DNA from: Methylobacterium terricola
Lineage (GTDB): Bacteria > Pseudomonadota > Alphaproteobacteria > Rhizobiales > Beijerinckiaceae
NCBI RefSeq assembly: GCF_006151805.1
Contig: NZ_VDDA01000005.1
Coordinates: 1 to 64,000, forward strand
Length of the DNA: 64,000 nucleotides
Reading direction: 5' to 3'
The first letter of the stretch is position 1. Every line of letters begins with the position of its first letter. Below are positions 28,050 to 36,843 of this stretch, in pieces. The translations under genes were made by a program, and so were the position numbers. A model generated the notes under the pieces. That model made no database searches. It saw only the letters and a list, made by a program, of their open reading frames with translations, and was not told the DNA's origin.

Positions 28050-29338
28050 TGCGCGCCCGTCTCTCCGCTTGGCTCGAGCGTCTCGGCGACCAGTTCTGGC
28101 TGCGCCCGGCCCTGCTCATCCTGCTCGGGCTCGGGCTCGGGCAAACCGTGGTCTGGTGCGACGAGATCTGGGAGACCGGCGCGGAGGGGAGTGGTCTCGC
28201 CTGGAGCTATGCCGGCGGTGCGGAGGGCGCCCGCTCGCTCCTCAGCGCCATCGCCTCCTCGACGATCGGCGTCGCCGGAACGGTGTTCTCCATCACCATC
28301 GCGGCGCTCTCGCTGGCCTCGAACCAGATGGGACCGCGGCTGCTGCGCAACTTCGTGCGCGACAGCCGCAACCAGTACGCCCTCGGCATCTTCCTCGGCA
28401 CGCATGCCTACGCGCTGATCGTCCTGCGCACCGTCCGCACCGTGCAGGAAACTGCGTTCGTGCCGCATCTCGCGGTCTCGGGTGCGATCCTGCTGGCGCT
28501 CGTCAGCCTCGGCACCCTGGTCTGGTTCGTCCACCACGTCGCGACCAGCATCAACGTGGAGACCGTCATCGACGCCGTTCACGGCGATCTCTGCCGTGCG
28601 ATCGACAGCCAGACGCTTGCCAAGCCGGATATCGGGGCGCCGGCGCATTCGCCGGAGGGCCCGATCCTCCGCTGCGAGACCGGCGGCTACCTGCAGGCCA
28701 TCGACCTCGACGGCCTCGCAGACTGGGCGCACGCGCAGGGCGTGCGCCTCCACCTGTGGGTCCGGCCCGGCGACTACGTACCGATGGCGCTGCCGGTGGC
28801 GCAGCTCTCGGCCGGCCGCGACGGCGCGCAGGAGGCCTTGCGCGCCAACCTCACCTTCGGCCGCCAGCCGGCCGCCTTGCAGAATCTGGAATACGCCATC
28901 CATCAGCTCAGCGAGATCGCCGTCCGGGCCCTCTCGCCCGGCATCAACGATCCGTTCACTGCGGCCAGCGTGCTGGCTCATTTCGGCGACGCGCTCTGCC
29001 GCATCGCCCCCCGCCACCTGATGAGCGGCGCCGTCGCGCGGGACGGCACCGTCGTGGCGACCCGTCCGGTCACGGATTACAATGGCCTGTGCGACGCGAT
29101 GTTCCACGTCATCCGCCAGAACGCGGCGGATTCACCTTACGTCCTAATCAGGCTCGTCGAGGTGCTGACGGACGTCGCCCGGGTGGAACGCCGGATCGAC
29201 CGGCTCGCAGAGTTGCAACGCCACGCCGATCTGGTGATGGCCTCGTGCGGCGACGGCCTGGATCCGTCGGGGCGGGAGGATCTGGCCGCGCGGCATCGGC
29301 GATTCCTGGACGTCGTCGCGGAGGGTGGTGCGCCCTGA
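28049..29338 (+). CDS. DUF2254 membrane protein
   Basis: A 429-residue DUF2254 protein. Four membrane helices in the first 170 residues (TVFSITIAALSLASNQMGPR is the family hallmark) are followed by a soluble domain with the conserved LSPGINDPFTAASVLAHFGD. GAGGA lies 6 bases before ATG 28049; a GTG one codon earlier is possible. The family has no proven function, but coupling to a MscS gene and position in the ion/osmotic block suggest an envelope or ion role. Confidence 0.88.
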   Translation: MRARLSAWLERLGDQFWLRPALLILLGLGLGQTVVWCDEIWETGAEGSGLAWSYAGGAEGARSLLSAIASSTIGVAGTVFSITIAALSLASNQMGPRLLRNFVRDSRNQYALGIFLGTHAYALIVLRTVRTVQETAFVPHLAVSGAILLALVSLGTLVWFVHHVATSINVETVIDAVHGDLCRAIDSQTLAKPDIGAPAHSPEGPILRCETGGYLQAIDLDGLADWAHAQGVRLHLWVRPGDYVPMALPVAQLSAGRDGAQEALRANLTFGRQPAALQNLEYAIHQLSEIAVRALSPGINDPFTAASVLAHFGDALCRIAPRHLMSGAVARDGTVVATRPVTDYNGLCDAMFHVIRQNAADSPYVLIRLVEVLTDVARVERRIDRLAELQRHADLVMASCGDGLDPSGREDLAARHRRFLDVVAEGGAP

Positions 29339-29617
29339 CCGCGACGGCGTCGCGGCCCCGGGCTCTTCCGGCCGGGGAAAGTCTTCGAGGGAGCACGGGA
29401 TCCTGCCGCGTTCCACGATGCGGGGCAGCGCCTGCCGCTGTGACAGGCAAGTGGCTGACTTGAACCAGATCGTGAATTGATGTTCATCAGGTTCACTGAA
29501 TGCCCTTCGAGGATAGTCCTGCGCCGAGCCTTGAGAGCAATCAGCCGTTTTCGATGGAACGTCACTCCACGTCATGTGTTGGTCGGTGACACACCTCGCG
29601 ATCCTGGGAGGGAAATC

Positions 29618-29884
29618 GTGACGTACCCTAAACTGAACCTCGGCGCGGCGATGACCTGTGCCGGCCTGTTTGGCGCCGCCCTGTTGGCTGTACCGGCTTC
29701 GGCCGCGCCGCTGACGACCGCTCCGTCGTTCGGCACCGGTCTCGGCAGCAGCGTCGCGGACGGCCCGATGCTCACGACGCCCGCGCGCTACATGCAGGGC
29801 CGCAACATGGGCAACGGCAAGCATCCGTCCCGGCCGAAGGGCCAGAAACGCCGGGGGATGACCTCAGGCGGTCCGCGCTACTGA
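29618..29884 (+). CDS. Small secreted hypothetical protein
   Basis: GTG 29618 with GGGAGGG 5-6 bases upstream. The 88-residue product has a clear signal peptide (hydrophobic GAAMTCAGLFGAALLAVPAS ending in AxA at about residue 29) and a short mature part rich in Gly, Pro and basic residues (KHPSRPKGQKRR). It is probably periplasmic. GGAAC followed by TGTT 16 bases later (29556-29580) is a one-mismatch general stress promoter candidate. Function unknown. Confidence 0.75.
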   Translation: MTYPKLNLGAAMTCAGLFGAALLAVPASAAPLTTAPSFGTGLGSSVADGPMLTTPARYMQGRNMGNGKHPSRPKGQKRRGMTSGGPRY

Positions 29885-29935
29885 GCGGCCACCAAACCCA
29901 CCGACATCCGCCTCGAACCTCGGAGATTGCCGATC

Positions 29936-30415
29936 ATGCGTCGCATCCTGCTCGCCGCCGCCCTGACCGCCTGCGCCGTCCCGGCTCTGGCCCAGACCAC
30001 CTCCACCTCGCCGGCCCCTACGACGGCCCCGAAGATGGACGCTCCGGTGTCGGGCGCCATGAAGACCGACGACAAGGGTATGACCACGGTCAACACGTCG
30101 ACCATGGCGGTCCGCTTCATCACCAGCAAGCCGACCGACATGGTTACCTCGCGTCTCAAGGGTGTTAACGTCTACAACAACAAGAATGAGAACCTCGGCG
30201 AGATCGAGGATTTCGTGATCACCGACGGTAAGACGGTGAACGGTGTCATCATCAGCGTCGGTGGCTTCCTCGGTATGGGCGAGCGTTATATCGCCGTCGA
30301 TCCGTCGAACCTCGTCATCCACAAGGACGGCAACACCGTCAAGGCGATGCTCAATACGAGCAAGGATGACTTGAGCAAGGCCCCGACTTTCGACTACAGC
30401 AAGACCAAGAGCTGA
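29936..30415 (+). CDS. Periplasmic PRC-barrel domain protein
   Basis: A 159-residue exported protein. A signal peptide (RRILLAAALTACAVPALAQ, cleavage after ALA) is followed by a Thr/Ser/Pro linker and a PRC-barrel domain from about residue 70 (RLKGVNVYNNKNENLGEIED, then GFLGMGERYIAVDP). PRC-barrel proteins of this type are common in Methylobacterium and relatives, often stress-linked, and have no defined activity. ATG 29936 was chosen because CGGAG lies 10 bases upstream; an in-frame TTG three codons earlier is too close. A strong hairpin follows at 30426-30458. Confidence 0.9.
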   Translation: MRRILLAAALTACAVPALAQTTSTSPAPTTAPKMDAPVSGAMKTDDKGMTTVNTSTMAVRFITSKPTDMVTSRLKGVNVYNNKNENLGEIEDFVITDGKTVNGVIISVGGFLGMGERYIAVDPSNLVIHKDGNTVKAMLNTSKDDLSKAPTFDYSKTKS

Positions 30416-30425
30416 CGTATTGTCG

Positions 30426-30458
30426 CGTCGCCGGGGGAGCTGCATGACCCCGGCGACG
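30426..30458 (+). terminator. Hairpin downstream of the PRC-barrel gene
   Basis: Perfect 11-bp stem CGTCGCCGGGG / CCCCGGCGACG with an 11-base loop, ten bases after the stop. There is no U-run, so termination would be of the GC-hairpin type; a transcript-stabilising role is equally possible. Confidence 0.6.
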
Positions 30459-30669
30459 TCTACCATGACCCTCTTCGGGCTTGCCGCAAAATTGGCTGTG
30501 CTGTATGTTGATCCGCACAATCCAACCCGATTGCCAGCAAGGCTGAACTCGAATCTCGTTAGAAGGAAACATCACGGGTGCACAAAAGCTTTTTGGTCGT
30601 CTGACTTCCCGCTGGAGAGCACGATCTCGGCAGGCGACTCCATGGCGCAAGCCACGAGACGCGAGGCAA

Positions 30670-31044
30670 TCAGCGCGTTCTCCGTCTCAGCCTGTCAAGG
30701 GTCGCGACCACCTCGATCGGCAGGGTCGGCTTCGCCAGCCAGGGGGCCTCCTGCAACTCGGGGCACAGGGAGCTGTCCCGCCGCCACGCAGAGTGGACTA
30801 CGAACGGTACGTCGCGTCGGCGTAGCTCACGTGCCAGCTCGCTGCACAGACCATCCTTGAGGCGCACATCGACGACGGCGAGGTCGGGCGCGCGCAACCG
30901 CACCCGAGCAAGGGCCGCCACCAGGGTATCTACGGGTCCTGCAGCGCGATATCCTGCCCGCACGAGCGCGTCACTTAGGTCGAGCCCGACAAGGGCATCG
31001 TCCTCGACGATCAGGACGATGGCGGACGTCTGGGTGGTTCTCAC
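30670..31044 (-). CDS. Single-domain response regulator
   Basis: A 124-residue receiver-only protein. Acidic pocket VEDDALVG, phospho-Asp in LAVVDVRLKDG, conserved Ser/Thr position in FVVHSAW and Lys in WLAKPTLP. It has no output domain, so it works through phosphotransfer or protein contact. Such regulators in Methylobacteriaceae often serve HWE kinases; candidates are the kinases at 18-24 kb, by inference only. It is divergent from the Crp-like gene at 31394. Confidence 0.9.
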   Translation of the reverse strand: MRTTQTSAIVLIVEDDALVGLDLSDALVRAGYRAAGPVDTLVAALARVRLRAPDLAVVDVRLKDGLCSELARELRRRDVPFVVHSAWRRDSSLCPELQEAPWLAKPTLPIEVVATLDRLRRRTR

Positions 31045-31393
31045 CTGCGCACTCCTGATGGGGCGGGGTGCCTCCTCGCTCTTGCTCGGCTAAAGGGCGG
31101 CAAGTGTGTAAACCTTTGCTAAATTAGATGTAAATAAGCTATCTGGCTTGGTGTTAAATCGAACAATCACCGTTACATGCCTCGCTGGGGCGTACAAGAT
31201 TACAACAAATGATAAATTACAAGCATAACAAATGACACACGGGGCAATTTGTCTCTCTTATCATTTAATATATACAGAGAAAGCTTGATTTTCGAGCTTC
31301 ACAGCATTTATATGATTTGTGTCGTCTGCTCATATCCAGGGCGCAGACGCTTGAGAGACGGAATGCGCTCTTGCCCCAAACAAGGGGAGCGCG
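31045..31393. other. AT-rich divergent intergenic region
   Basis: 349 bases separating the response regulator from the second Crp/Fnr gene, with a central AT-rich part (31100-31330) and no plausible gene. It must hold two divergent promoters. I see no exact EcfG site; GAAC and CGTT at about 31168 are only six bases apart. Confidence 0.5.
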
Positions 31394-32107
31394 GTGGCGC
31401 ATCTCCAGCAAGCCACAATCCGCAACCGCCTGCTCAGGGCACTCTCGCCTGGCGATTTCGCACTGCTTCAACCGCATCTGCAACGGATGACGACTCAGAT
31501 CCGGGAGGAGCTGATTGCGGCTAACATGCCGGTCAAAGAACTCTACTTCCCGGAGGTCGGCATCGTCTCCGTTACGACTGCAACCGTATCGGGGGAGATC
31601 GAAGTCGGATTGATCGGACGCGAAGGCCTGGTCGGCGCCGCTCCCGTGCTGCTGCGTACCGACCAGACACCGCAGCGATCGTTCGTACAGATAGCCGGCG
31701 AGATGCTGAGCATCGGGGCGACGGAGTTGCGTGAGGCAGTGCGGGAAAGTCCGTCCTTGCATGATGTACTGCTGCGCTACATTCATACCCAGATGGTGCA
31801 AGGATCGTTGACGATCTACGCGCATGCCGCATTGAATCTGGAGGGCCGTCTTTCCCGTTGGCTGTTGATGTGCCACGACCGAGTGGATGGCGATGAACTG
31901 CTTCTGACGCACGAGTTCCTGTCGATGATGCTGGGCGTGCAGCGGGCTGGCATCTCGCTGGCGTTGCAGAACTTGGAGGGCGCCGGCCGCATCAAAAGCA
32001 GGCGTAAGCGCATCCAGATCATCGATCGATGCAAGCTGGAGCAGCTGGCGGATGGCAGCTACGGCGTTGCGGAAGCCGAATATGCGCGCCTGATCGGTGA
32101 AGCCTGA
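31394..32107 (+). CDS. Crp/Fnr-family transcriptional regulator
   Basis: A 237-residue regulator with a cyclic-nucleotide-like sensor domain (about 20-145; VKELYFPEVGIVSVTTAT, VGLIGREGLVGAAPVLL) and a C-terminal winged helix (LLTHEFLSMMLGVQRAGISL as recognition region). There are no FNR-type cysteines. It resembles the regulator at 23844-24695 in domain order and in the GREG motif, but the sequences are only distantly similar. GTG 31394 is preceded by GGGGAG. Confidence 0.92.
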   Translation: MAHLQQATIRNRLLRALSPGDFALLQPHLQRMTTQIREELIAANMPVKELYFPEVGIVSVTTATVSGEIEVGLIGREGLVGAAPVLLRTDQTPQRSFVQIAGEMLSIGATELREAVRESPSLHDVLLRYIHTQMVQGSLTIYAHAALNLEGRLSRWLLMCHDRVDGDELLLTHEFLSMMLGVQRAGISLALQNLEGAGRIKSRRKRIQIIDRCKLEQLADGSYGVAEAEYARLIGEA

Positions 32108-32109
32108 CA

Positions 32110-32450
32110 GTGGCACGGTACTTCTTCACTCTGAGGCACCGACCCGGTCTCGACGGTGTCGCCGAGGACCTGGAGGGCGACGAAATCGCCAACGAGGCCG
32201 CGGCGCGGAGCACGCCCTGAGAGCCGCACGAGACCTGATGGCCCGCACGCGACTGGATGGCGTACGAGACTGGCTTGAGTGCTCGTTCAAGGTCGCGGAT
32301 GAGCACGGCCGGATCGTCATGGCGGGGCGGTTCGCCGACACGGTGGCAAGGTGCACCGCGCGACGAGGAAGGATGACGGTCGCATCAGCGATTGGACGGC
32401 GGGCCGGGGCGTTCCCTCCGGTTGGAGACCCGACCCGCCGGCCCCGCTGA
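32110..32450 (+). pseudogene. DUF6894-type protein, frameshifted
   Basis: GTG 32110 opens a frame with the family start MARYFFTLRHRPGLDG and DLEGDEIANEAAAR, then stops at 32220. One base earlier in register the sequence continues EHALRAARDLMARTRLDG and FKVADEHGRIVM, which completes the DUF6894 pattern (YFF...D..G.E...EA...AL.AARDL...DE.GR.V). So a single base is missing near 32205. A further shift may lie near 32350. Function of the family is unknown. Confidence 0.75.
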
Positions 32451-32612
32451 AGGGGGTCGGGACAGCGAGACGATCCTGCCTAGCAGAGAAGACCGTTCGC
32501 GCCGCAGACATAGGATAGGATCGGCGATGATCGCTGTGACGTCAGCCGGATCTCGTCCCTGCATACCGGTGAACGATCCAAGTGCGCGGAGATTGTCTCC
32601 CAAGGAGGCCCT

Positions 32613-32780
32613 ATGACCGAGACGACGCACCGCGACCATACTCCCCCCGACGACAATTCACGGGAGCAAGAGCAGAGAAAGGCCGACCAGCGTCAGGGCG
32701 GGCCGCCGGCCCGGCCGCACATGACCGTCACCGGCAAACCGGATCCGAGCCCTCATGACGTCGAGAAGCGACGGCCATGA
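32613..32780 (+). CDS. 55-aa hydrophilic hypothetical protein
   Basis: ATG at 32613 follows a full AGGAGG by about 5 bases. The 55-residue product is charged and Pro/Gln-rich (MTETTHRDHTPPDDNSREQE at the start, ending HDVEKRRP) and has no membrane segment or Cys. The strong ribosome site makes it credible. It is likely an intrinsically disordered small protein of stress type; function unknown. Confidence 0.65.
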   Translation: MTETTHRDHTPPDDNSREQEQRKADQRQGGPPARPHMTVTGKPDPSPHDVEKRRP

Positions 32781-33055
32781 TGGATCTGCTGGATGGGATT
32801 TAGCGGCTGCGTTCAGCCTCGAACGCGATCATCCGCATGACCCTCAGAGCGGAAGCGTCGGTGTTTTTTCCCCCTCCGAGAGACACCCAAGCGGCTGACC
32901 ACATGCTGTGTCAGCTTTAATTCCTGATCGGGCGACGATAATGCTTATAAAAAGTGGTTTGTTTGCTCTGATTGGCTTCAAAATTATCGATTGAAAGCTG
33001 TATAATTCAGCATATTAACACACATCAAATAAGGCAAATTTCATCACTGGGCGCT
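32781..33055. other. AT-rich intergenic stretch
   Basis: No gene seen. AT-rich from about 32930 to 33050, with TTCAAA, 18 bases, TATAAT ending at about 33005, a possible sigma-70-type promoter in addition to the exact EcfG site that follows. Confidence 0.4.
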
Positions 33056-33080
33056 GGAACGGGACCTTTCTGCTGTCGTT
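33056..33080 (+). promoter_or_regulatory. EcfG-type general stress promoter before a small gene
   Basis: Exact GGAAC, 16 bases, CGTT, ending 26 bases before the ATG at 33107. It matches the known EcfG consensus and supports the small gene that follows. Confidence 0.8.
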
Positions 33081-33106
33081 GGCCGGAACGTGCAGGGAAC
33101 AGCACC

Positions 33107-33247
33107 ATGAACGTGAGCAAAGCCAATACGCGGGACGTGTGCCTGGCACTGACCAAGCAGACGGGTCAGGACGTCGCCGCGATCCTAGCGGAAGCCGAGG
33201 TGATGAAAGGCTGGTCGGGATCGAGTCGCTCGGCGAGTTCGTGGTGA
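33107..33247 (+). CDS. 46-aa hypothetical protein under a stress promoter
   Basis: ATG 33107 is preceded by AGGGAA. The product starts MNVSKANTRDVCLALTKQTG and continues as one amphipathic helix-rich segment (QDVAAILAEAEVMKG), then a Ser-rich end. A different frame continues sensibly (LGEFVVMRGVDGTGAAFSEV) to a stop at 33336, so the original gene may have been longer, with a frameshift near 33210. It lies directly behind an exact EcfG promoter. No family is recognised. Confidence 0.5.
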   Translation: MNVSKANTRDVCLALTKQTGQDVAAILAEAEVMKGWSGSSRSASSW

Positions 33248-33548
33248 TGCGGGGCGTTGACGGTACAGGCGCAGCGTTCTCGGAGGTCTCGCGGCCCGGC
33301 GGTGAGCATTCGCAGACCGGCGACTCGCGCAGCTGACACGCGGGAGAGGCCTCCGCGACGGGTGACGGAATACTGCACGGCGCGCGACGCCGTACCACGG
33401 CGCAGGTCGGCGGCCGACATAGTCGGTTTTCCCACAAGGCCGACGATCACTCGGCGACCGACCCGAAGTCCGGCCGCATCCTCACGCGACGGGGAAACAG
33501 GTCCCGCTCGGCGCGGCACGCGCCCGAGCAGCAGATAGGGGAACGTTG
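33248..33548. other. Intergenic region before the FdhF-type gene
   Basis: About 300 bases. The first 90 may encode the shifted end of the small gene above. The rest is Arg/Gly-biased in all frames and I see no gene, strong promoter or hairpin in it. Confidence 0.45.
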
Positions 33549-35885
33549 ATGCCCAGCGAAGAGGACACCGTTCATTACGAGGGCCCGTCAGGCGGTTGGG
33601 GTTCCGTGCGGGGCATCTCCCGGATCTTCGGCAAGGAATGGGCGACCCCGCTCGCCACCGAGACGCTGTTCCGGCAGAACAAGCCCAAGGGCTTCATGTG
33701 CGTGTCCTGCTCTTGGGCGAAGCCGGCGAACTATCACCCGTTCGAGTTCTGCGAGAACGGCGCCAAAGCGACCTTGTGGGAGCTGACGACCCGGCGCTGC
33801 ACGCCGGACTTCTTTGCCAAGCACACGGTCACGGAATTGCGGGACTGGACGGACTACGACCTCGAGCAGCAGGGCCGCCTGACCCACCCGATGCGTTACG
33901 ACCGCGCCAGCGACCGCTATGTCCCGTGCGACTGGGATGAGGCATTCCGGGAGATCGGGTCGGAGCTGAGGCTCCTCGACCCAAAATCGGTCGTATTCTA
34001 CTCGTCGGGACGTGCGAGCTTGGAAACGTCCTACCTCTACGCACTGTTCGCCCGGCTCTACGGCTGCAACAACCTGCCCGATAGTTCAAACATGTGCCAC
34101 GAGACCACCTCGGTGGCGCTCAAGAAGGTGATCGGGGCGGGCGTCGGCACGGTCGTGTTCGACGATCTCCAGAACTGCGACGCCATGTTCTTCTTCGGCC
34201 AGAACACGGGGTCCAATAGCCCGCGCTTCCTGCACCCGCTTCAGGAAGCAGCCAAGCGCGGCGTCCAGATCGTGACGTTCAACCCCGTGCGCGAGCGCGG
34301 ACTGGAATTCTTCACCAACCCCCAGAGCCCGGTCGAGATGCTGACGGGCAAGGAGACCCGGATCAGCACGCAATACCATCAGGTCCGGCCCGGCGGAGAC
34401 ATCGCGGTGCTGATGGGGATGTGCAAGCACGTCTTCACCGCCGATGACGACGCGCGTGAGCAGGGCCGGCGCGTGCTCGACATCGACTTTATCGAGCAGC
34501 ACACGAGCGGGCTCGAAGCCTTCGAGGCGAAGGTCCGGGCGACGTCCTGGGAGGAGATCGAGCGCGAGTCGGGCCTGAGCCGGCAGGACATCGAGGCCGC
34601 CGCCCAGGTCTACGTCGAGGCGGATCGCGTCATCGGCATCTACGGGATGGGTCTGACCCAGCACATGCACGGGTTCGAGAACGTCGCGCTGTTCGTGAAC
34701 TTGCTGCTCCTGAAGGGCAATATCGGTCGTGACGGCACCGGAATCTCGCCGGTGCGCGGACATTCCAACGTCCAGGGGCAGCGCACGGTCGGCATCACGG
34801 AGAAGCCCGAGCTGGTGCCGCTCGATCGCTACGCGGAACAGTTCGGCTTCGCGCCGCCGCGCGACACGGGCATGAACACGGTCGAGGCCTGCGAGGGCAT
34901 CCTGTCCGGCAAGGTCAGGAGCTTCTTCGGCCTCGGCGGCAATTTCGTGCGCGCCATTCCCGACCGCGACCGCATGGAGAAGGCCTGGACGACGATGCGC
35001 CTCACCGTCCAGGTCGCCACGAAGCTCAACCGCTCCCACCTCGTGAACGGGGAGATCGCCTACCTGCTGCCCTGCCGCGGCCGCACCGAGGAGGACGTGC
35101 AGGCGAGCGGGCCGCAAGCCGTGAGCATGGAAGACACGTTCAGCTGCATCTACGGCTCGCTGGGCCGCCGCACGCCCGCCAGCGAGCACCTCAAGTCCGA
35201 GGTCGACATCGTGGCGGGCTTCGCCAAGGCGACGCTGGCCCCGAACCCGAAGGTCCGATGGGACGATTGGGTCGGCGACTATGGGCTGATCCGCGACCAG
35301 ATCGCCGAGACCTATCCCGAGCAGTTCCACGGCTTCAACGAGAGGATGTGGACCCCGGGCGGGTTCTACCGGGGCAACTCGGCCCGCGAGCGGATCTGGA
35401 AGACGGAGAGCGGAAAGGCCGAGTTCACGACACCCGAGACGCTGTCGGCGACCGGATGGCCGGACGCACCCGGCCGGTACCGCCTGATCACGATGCGCTC
35501 GAACGACCAGTTCAACACCACGATCTACGGCTACAGCGACCGCATGCGCGGCATCGAGGGCACGCGCGACGTTCTCCTCATCAACCCGCAGGAGATGCAG
35601 CGGGCGAACCTGCAGGAGGGCCAGGTCGTCTCGCTCGTCGGCGATGCGGAGGACGGGGTCGAGCGCGCGGTGTTCGGCCTGAAGGTGGTGCCGTTCGCGC
35701 TGCCCGATGGCTGCCTCGGCGCCTACTATCCCGAGATGAATCCGCTGATGCCGCTCTCGCACCACGATGGGCCGTCGAAGACGCCAGCCGCCAAGTCGGT
35801 GCCGGTGCGGATCCGGGCATCGGACGAGCGTGGGGATGTCACGGAGAGGCTCGAGCCGCCGGGACACGCGACGCATCCGGTGTGA
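33549..35885 (+). CDS. FdhF/YdeP-type molybdopterin oxidoreductase
   Basis: A 778-residue molybdoenzyme of the FdhF/YdeP group. The N-terminus has an Fe-S motif (GFMCVSCSWAKP and a further Cys in FEFCENGA). Cys183 in DSSNMCHETTS aligns with the Mo-ligand position of formate dehydrogenase H. The cofactor-binding domains contain GQNTGSNSPRFLHPL, the GNIGRDGTGISPVRGHSNVQGQ stretch in two halves, and a C-terminal dinucleotide-binding domain (MRSNDQFNTTIYGYSDRMRG). There is no Tat signal, so it is cytoplasmic. The family is annotated as formate-dehydrogenase-like, but the substrate of most members is unproven. ATG 33549, preceded by GGGGAA, was preferred over TTG one codon earlier. No beta/gamma partner genes are adjacent. 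Confidence 0.9.
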   Translation: MPSEEDTVHYEGPSGGWGSVRGISRIFGKEWATPLATETLFRQNKPKGFMCVSCSWAKPANYHPFEFCENGAKATLWELTTRRCTPDFFAKHTVTELRDWTDYDLEQQGRLTHPMRYDRASDRYVPCDWDEAFREIGSELRLLDPKSVVFYSSGRASLETSYLYALFARLYGCNNLPDSSNMCHETTSVALKKVIGAGVGTVVFDDLQNCDAMFFFGQNTGSNSPRFLHPLQEAAKRGVQIVTFNPVRERGLEFFTNPQSPVEMLTGKETRISTQYHQVRPGGDIAVLMGMCKHVFTADDDAREQGRRVLDIDFIEQHTSGLEAFEAKVRATSWEEIERESGLSRQDIEAAAQVYVEADRVIGIYGMGLTQHMHGFENVALFVNLLLLKGNIGRDGTGISPVRGHSNVQGQRTVGITEKPELVPLDRYAEQFGFAPPRDTGMNTVEACEGILSGKVRSFFGLGGNFVRAIPDRDRMEKAWTTMRLTVQVATKLNRSHLVNGEIAYLLPCRGRTEEDVQASGPQAVSMEDTFSCIYGSLGRRTPASEHLKSEVDIVAGFAKATLAPNPKVRWDDWVGDYGLIRDQIAETYPEQFHGFNERMWTPGGFYRGNSARERIWKTESGKAEFTTPETLSATGWPDAPGRYRLITMRSNDQFNTTIYGYSDRMRGIEGTRDVLLINPQEMQRANLQEGQVVSLVGDAEDGVERAVFGLKVVPFALPDGCLGAYYPEMNPLMPLSHHDGPSKTPAAKSVPVRIRASDERGDVTERLEPPGHATHPV

Positions 35886-36072
35886 CGGGCGCCCCCGTCA
35901 GCAGGTGGGGGACGCACACCGTCGAGCCGACGGAGACGACGAGAGGTCACCGACCGGCCACCGATCGCCGATCCCCCTCCCCGCCAGGGTGCGGGTGCCC
36001 GTCGCGGCCGATGACCGTGACCGGTCCGGATCGGCCCTGAAACGAAGACCATCGACTGACGGGAGACGGACT

Positions 36073-36843
36073 ATGAAGCTCGGAGGCAATCGCGCCCTGA
36101 TCACGGGGGCGGATTCGGGCATCGGCCAGGCGATCGCGGTGGCGTTCGCGGAGGCTGGCGCCGACGTCGCGATCGTCTACCACACCGATGCCGACGGGGC
36201 GGCCGAGACCAGGCGGCGGGTCGAGGCCGCGGGACGGCGCGCCCACGTGATGCAGGGCGATGTCGGCGATCCGGCATCGGTCGAGGCGTTCTTCGCGCAA
36301 GCCCTCGATCGTCTCGGGCCCCTCGACCTCCTCGTCAACAATGCCGGCATCGGCTCGGGCGGCGCGGAGGTCGCGGAGCTGAAGGACGAGGACCTGGAGC
36401 GGGTGCTGCGCGTCAACCTGATGGGACCGGTCTTCTGCTGCCGCGCCTTCGTGCGGCTGCGCCGCCAGCATGGCGGGCGCGGACGGATCGTCACGATCTC
36501 GTCGGTGGCGCAACACCTGCCGACGCCTTCGAGCGCCCCCTACGGCATGGCCAAGGCCGGTCTCGGCTCGCTCACCCGCAGCCTGTCGCGCGAGCTCGCG
36601 GAGGACAAGATCAACGTCAACAACATCGCGCCGGGGCTGATCCAGACTCCGATGACGCAAGGCCGCCTCGACGACCCGGACAAGCGTCGGCAGTCGATGG
36701 AGCGCATCCCCTGGCACCGGGCCGGCCAGCCGGAGGAGATCGCGCGGCTGGCGCTGTTCCTCGCCTCGGAGGCCGGCGACTACGTCACCGGGCAGACCTG
36801 GACCATCGACGGGGGTCTCAGCATGCAGTGGGGCGGCGCCTGA
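36073..36843 (+). CDS. Short-chain dehydrogenase/reductase
   Basis: A 256-residue classical SDR. NAD(P) site TGADSGIGQAIA at residues 11-22, structural NNAGIGSGG, and catalytic Ser-Tyr-Lys in ISSVAQ with YGMAK 14 residues later. The C-terminal half shows the conserved NNIAPGLIQTPM and LFLASEAGDYVTGQ. Length and motifs are those of 3-oxoacyl- or glucose-dehydrogenase-like SDRs; the substrate is not evident. Its TGA overlaps the ATG of the 2Fe-2S subunit (TGATG), so it is coupled to the PaoABC-like enzyme and may act on the same aldehyde or alcohol. ATG 36073 has GGGAGACGG upstream. Confidence 0.92.
   Translation: MKLGGNRALITGADSGIGQAIAVAFAEAGADVAIVYHTDADGAAETRRRVEAAGRRAHVMQGDVGDPASVEAFFAQALDRLGPLDLLVNNAGIGSGGAEVAELKDEDLERVLRVNLMGPVFCCRAFVRLRRQHGGRGRIVTISSVAQHLPTPSSAPYGMAKAGLGSLTRSLSRELAEDKINVNNIAPGLIQTPMTQGRLDDPDKRRQSMERIPWHRAGQPEEIARLALFLASEAGDYVTGQTWTIDGGLSMQWGGA

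Noticed and set aside
30420..30860. Plus-strand frame over the 3' part of the response regulator gene
   Set aside because: It is the complement of the receiver gene in its second half and a hairpin in its first.
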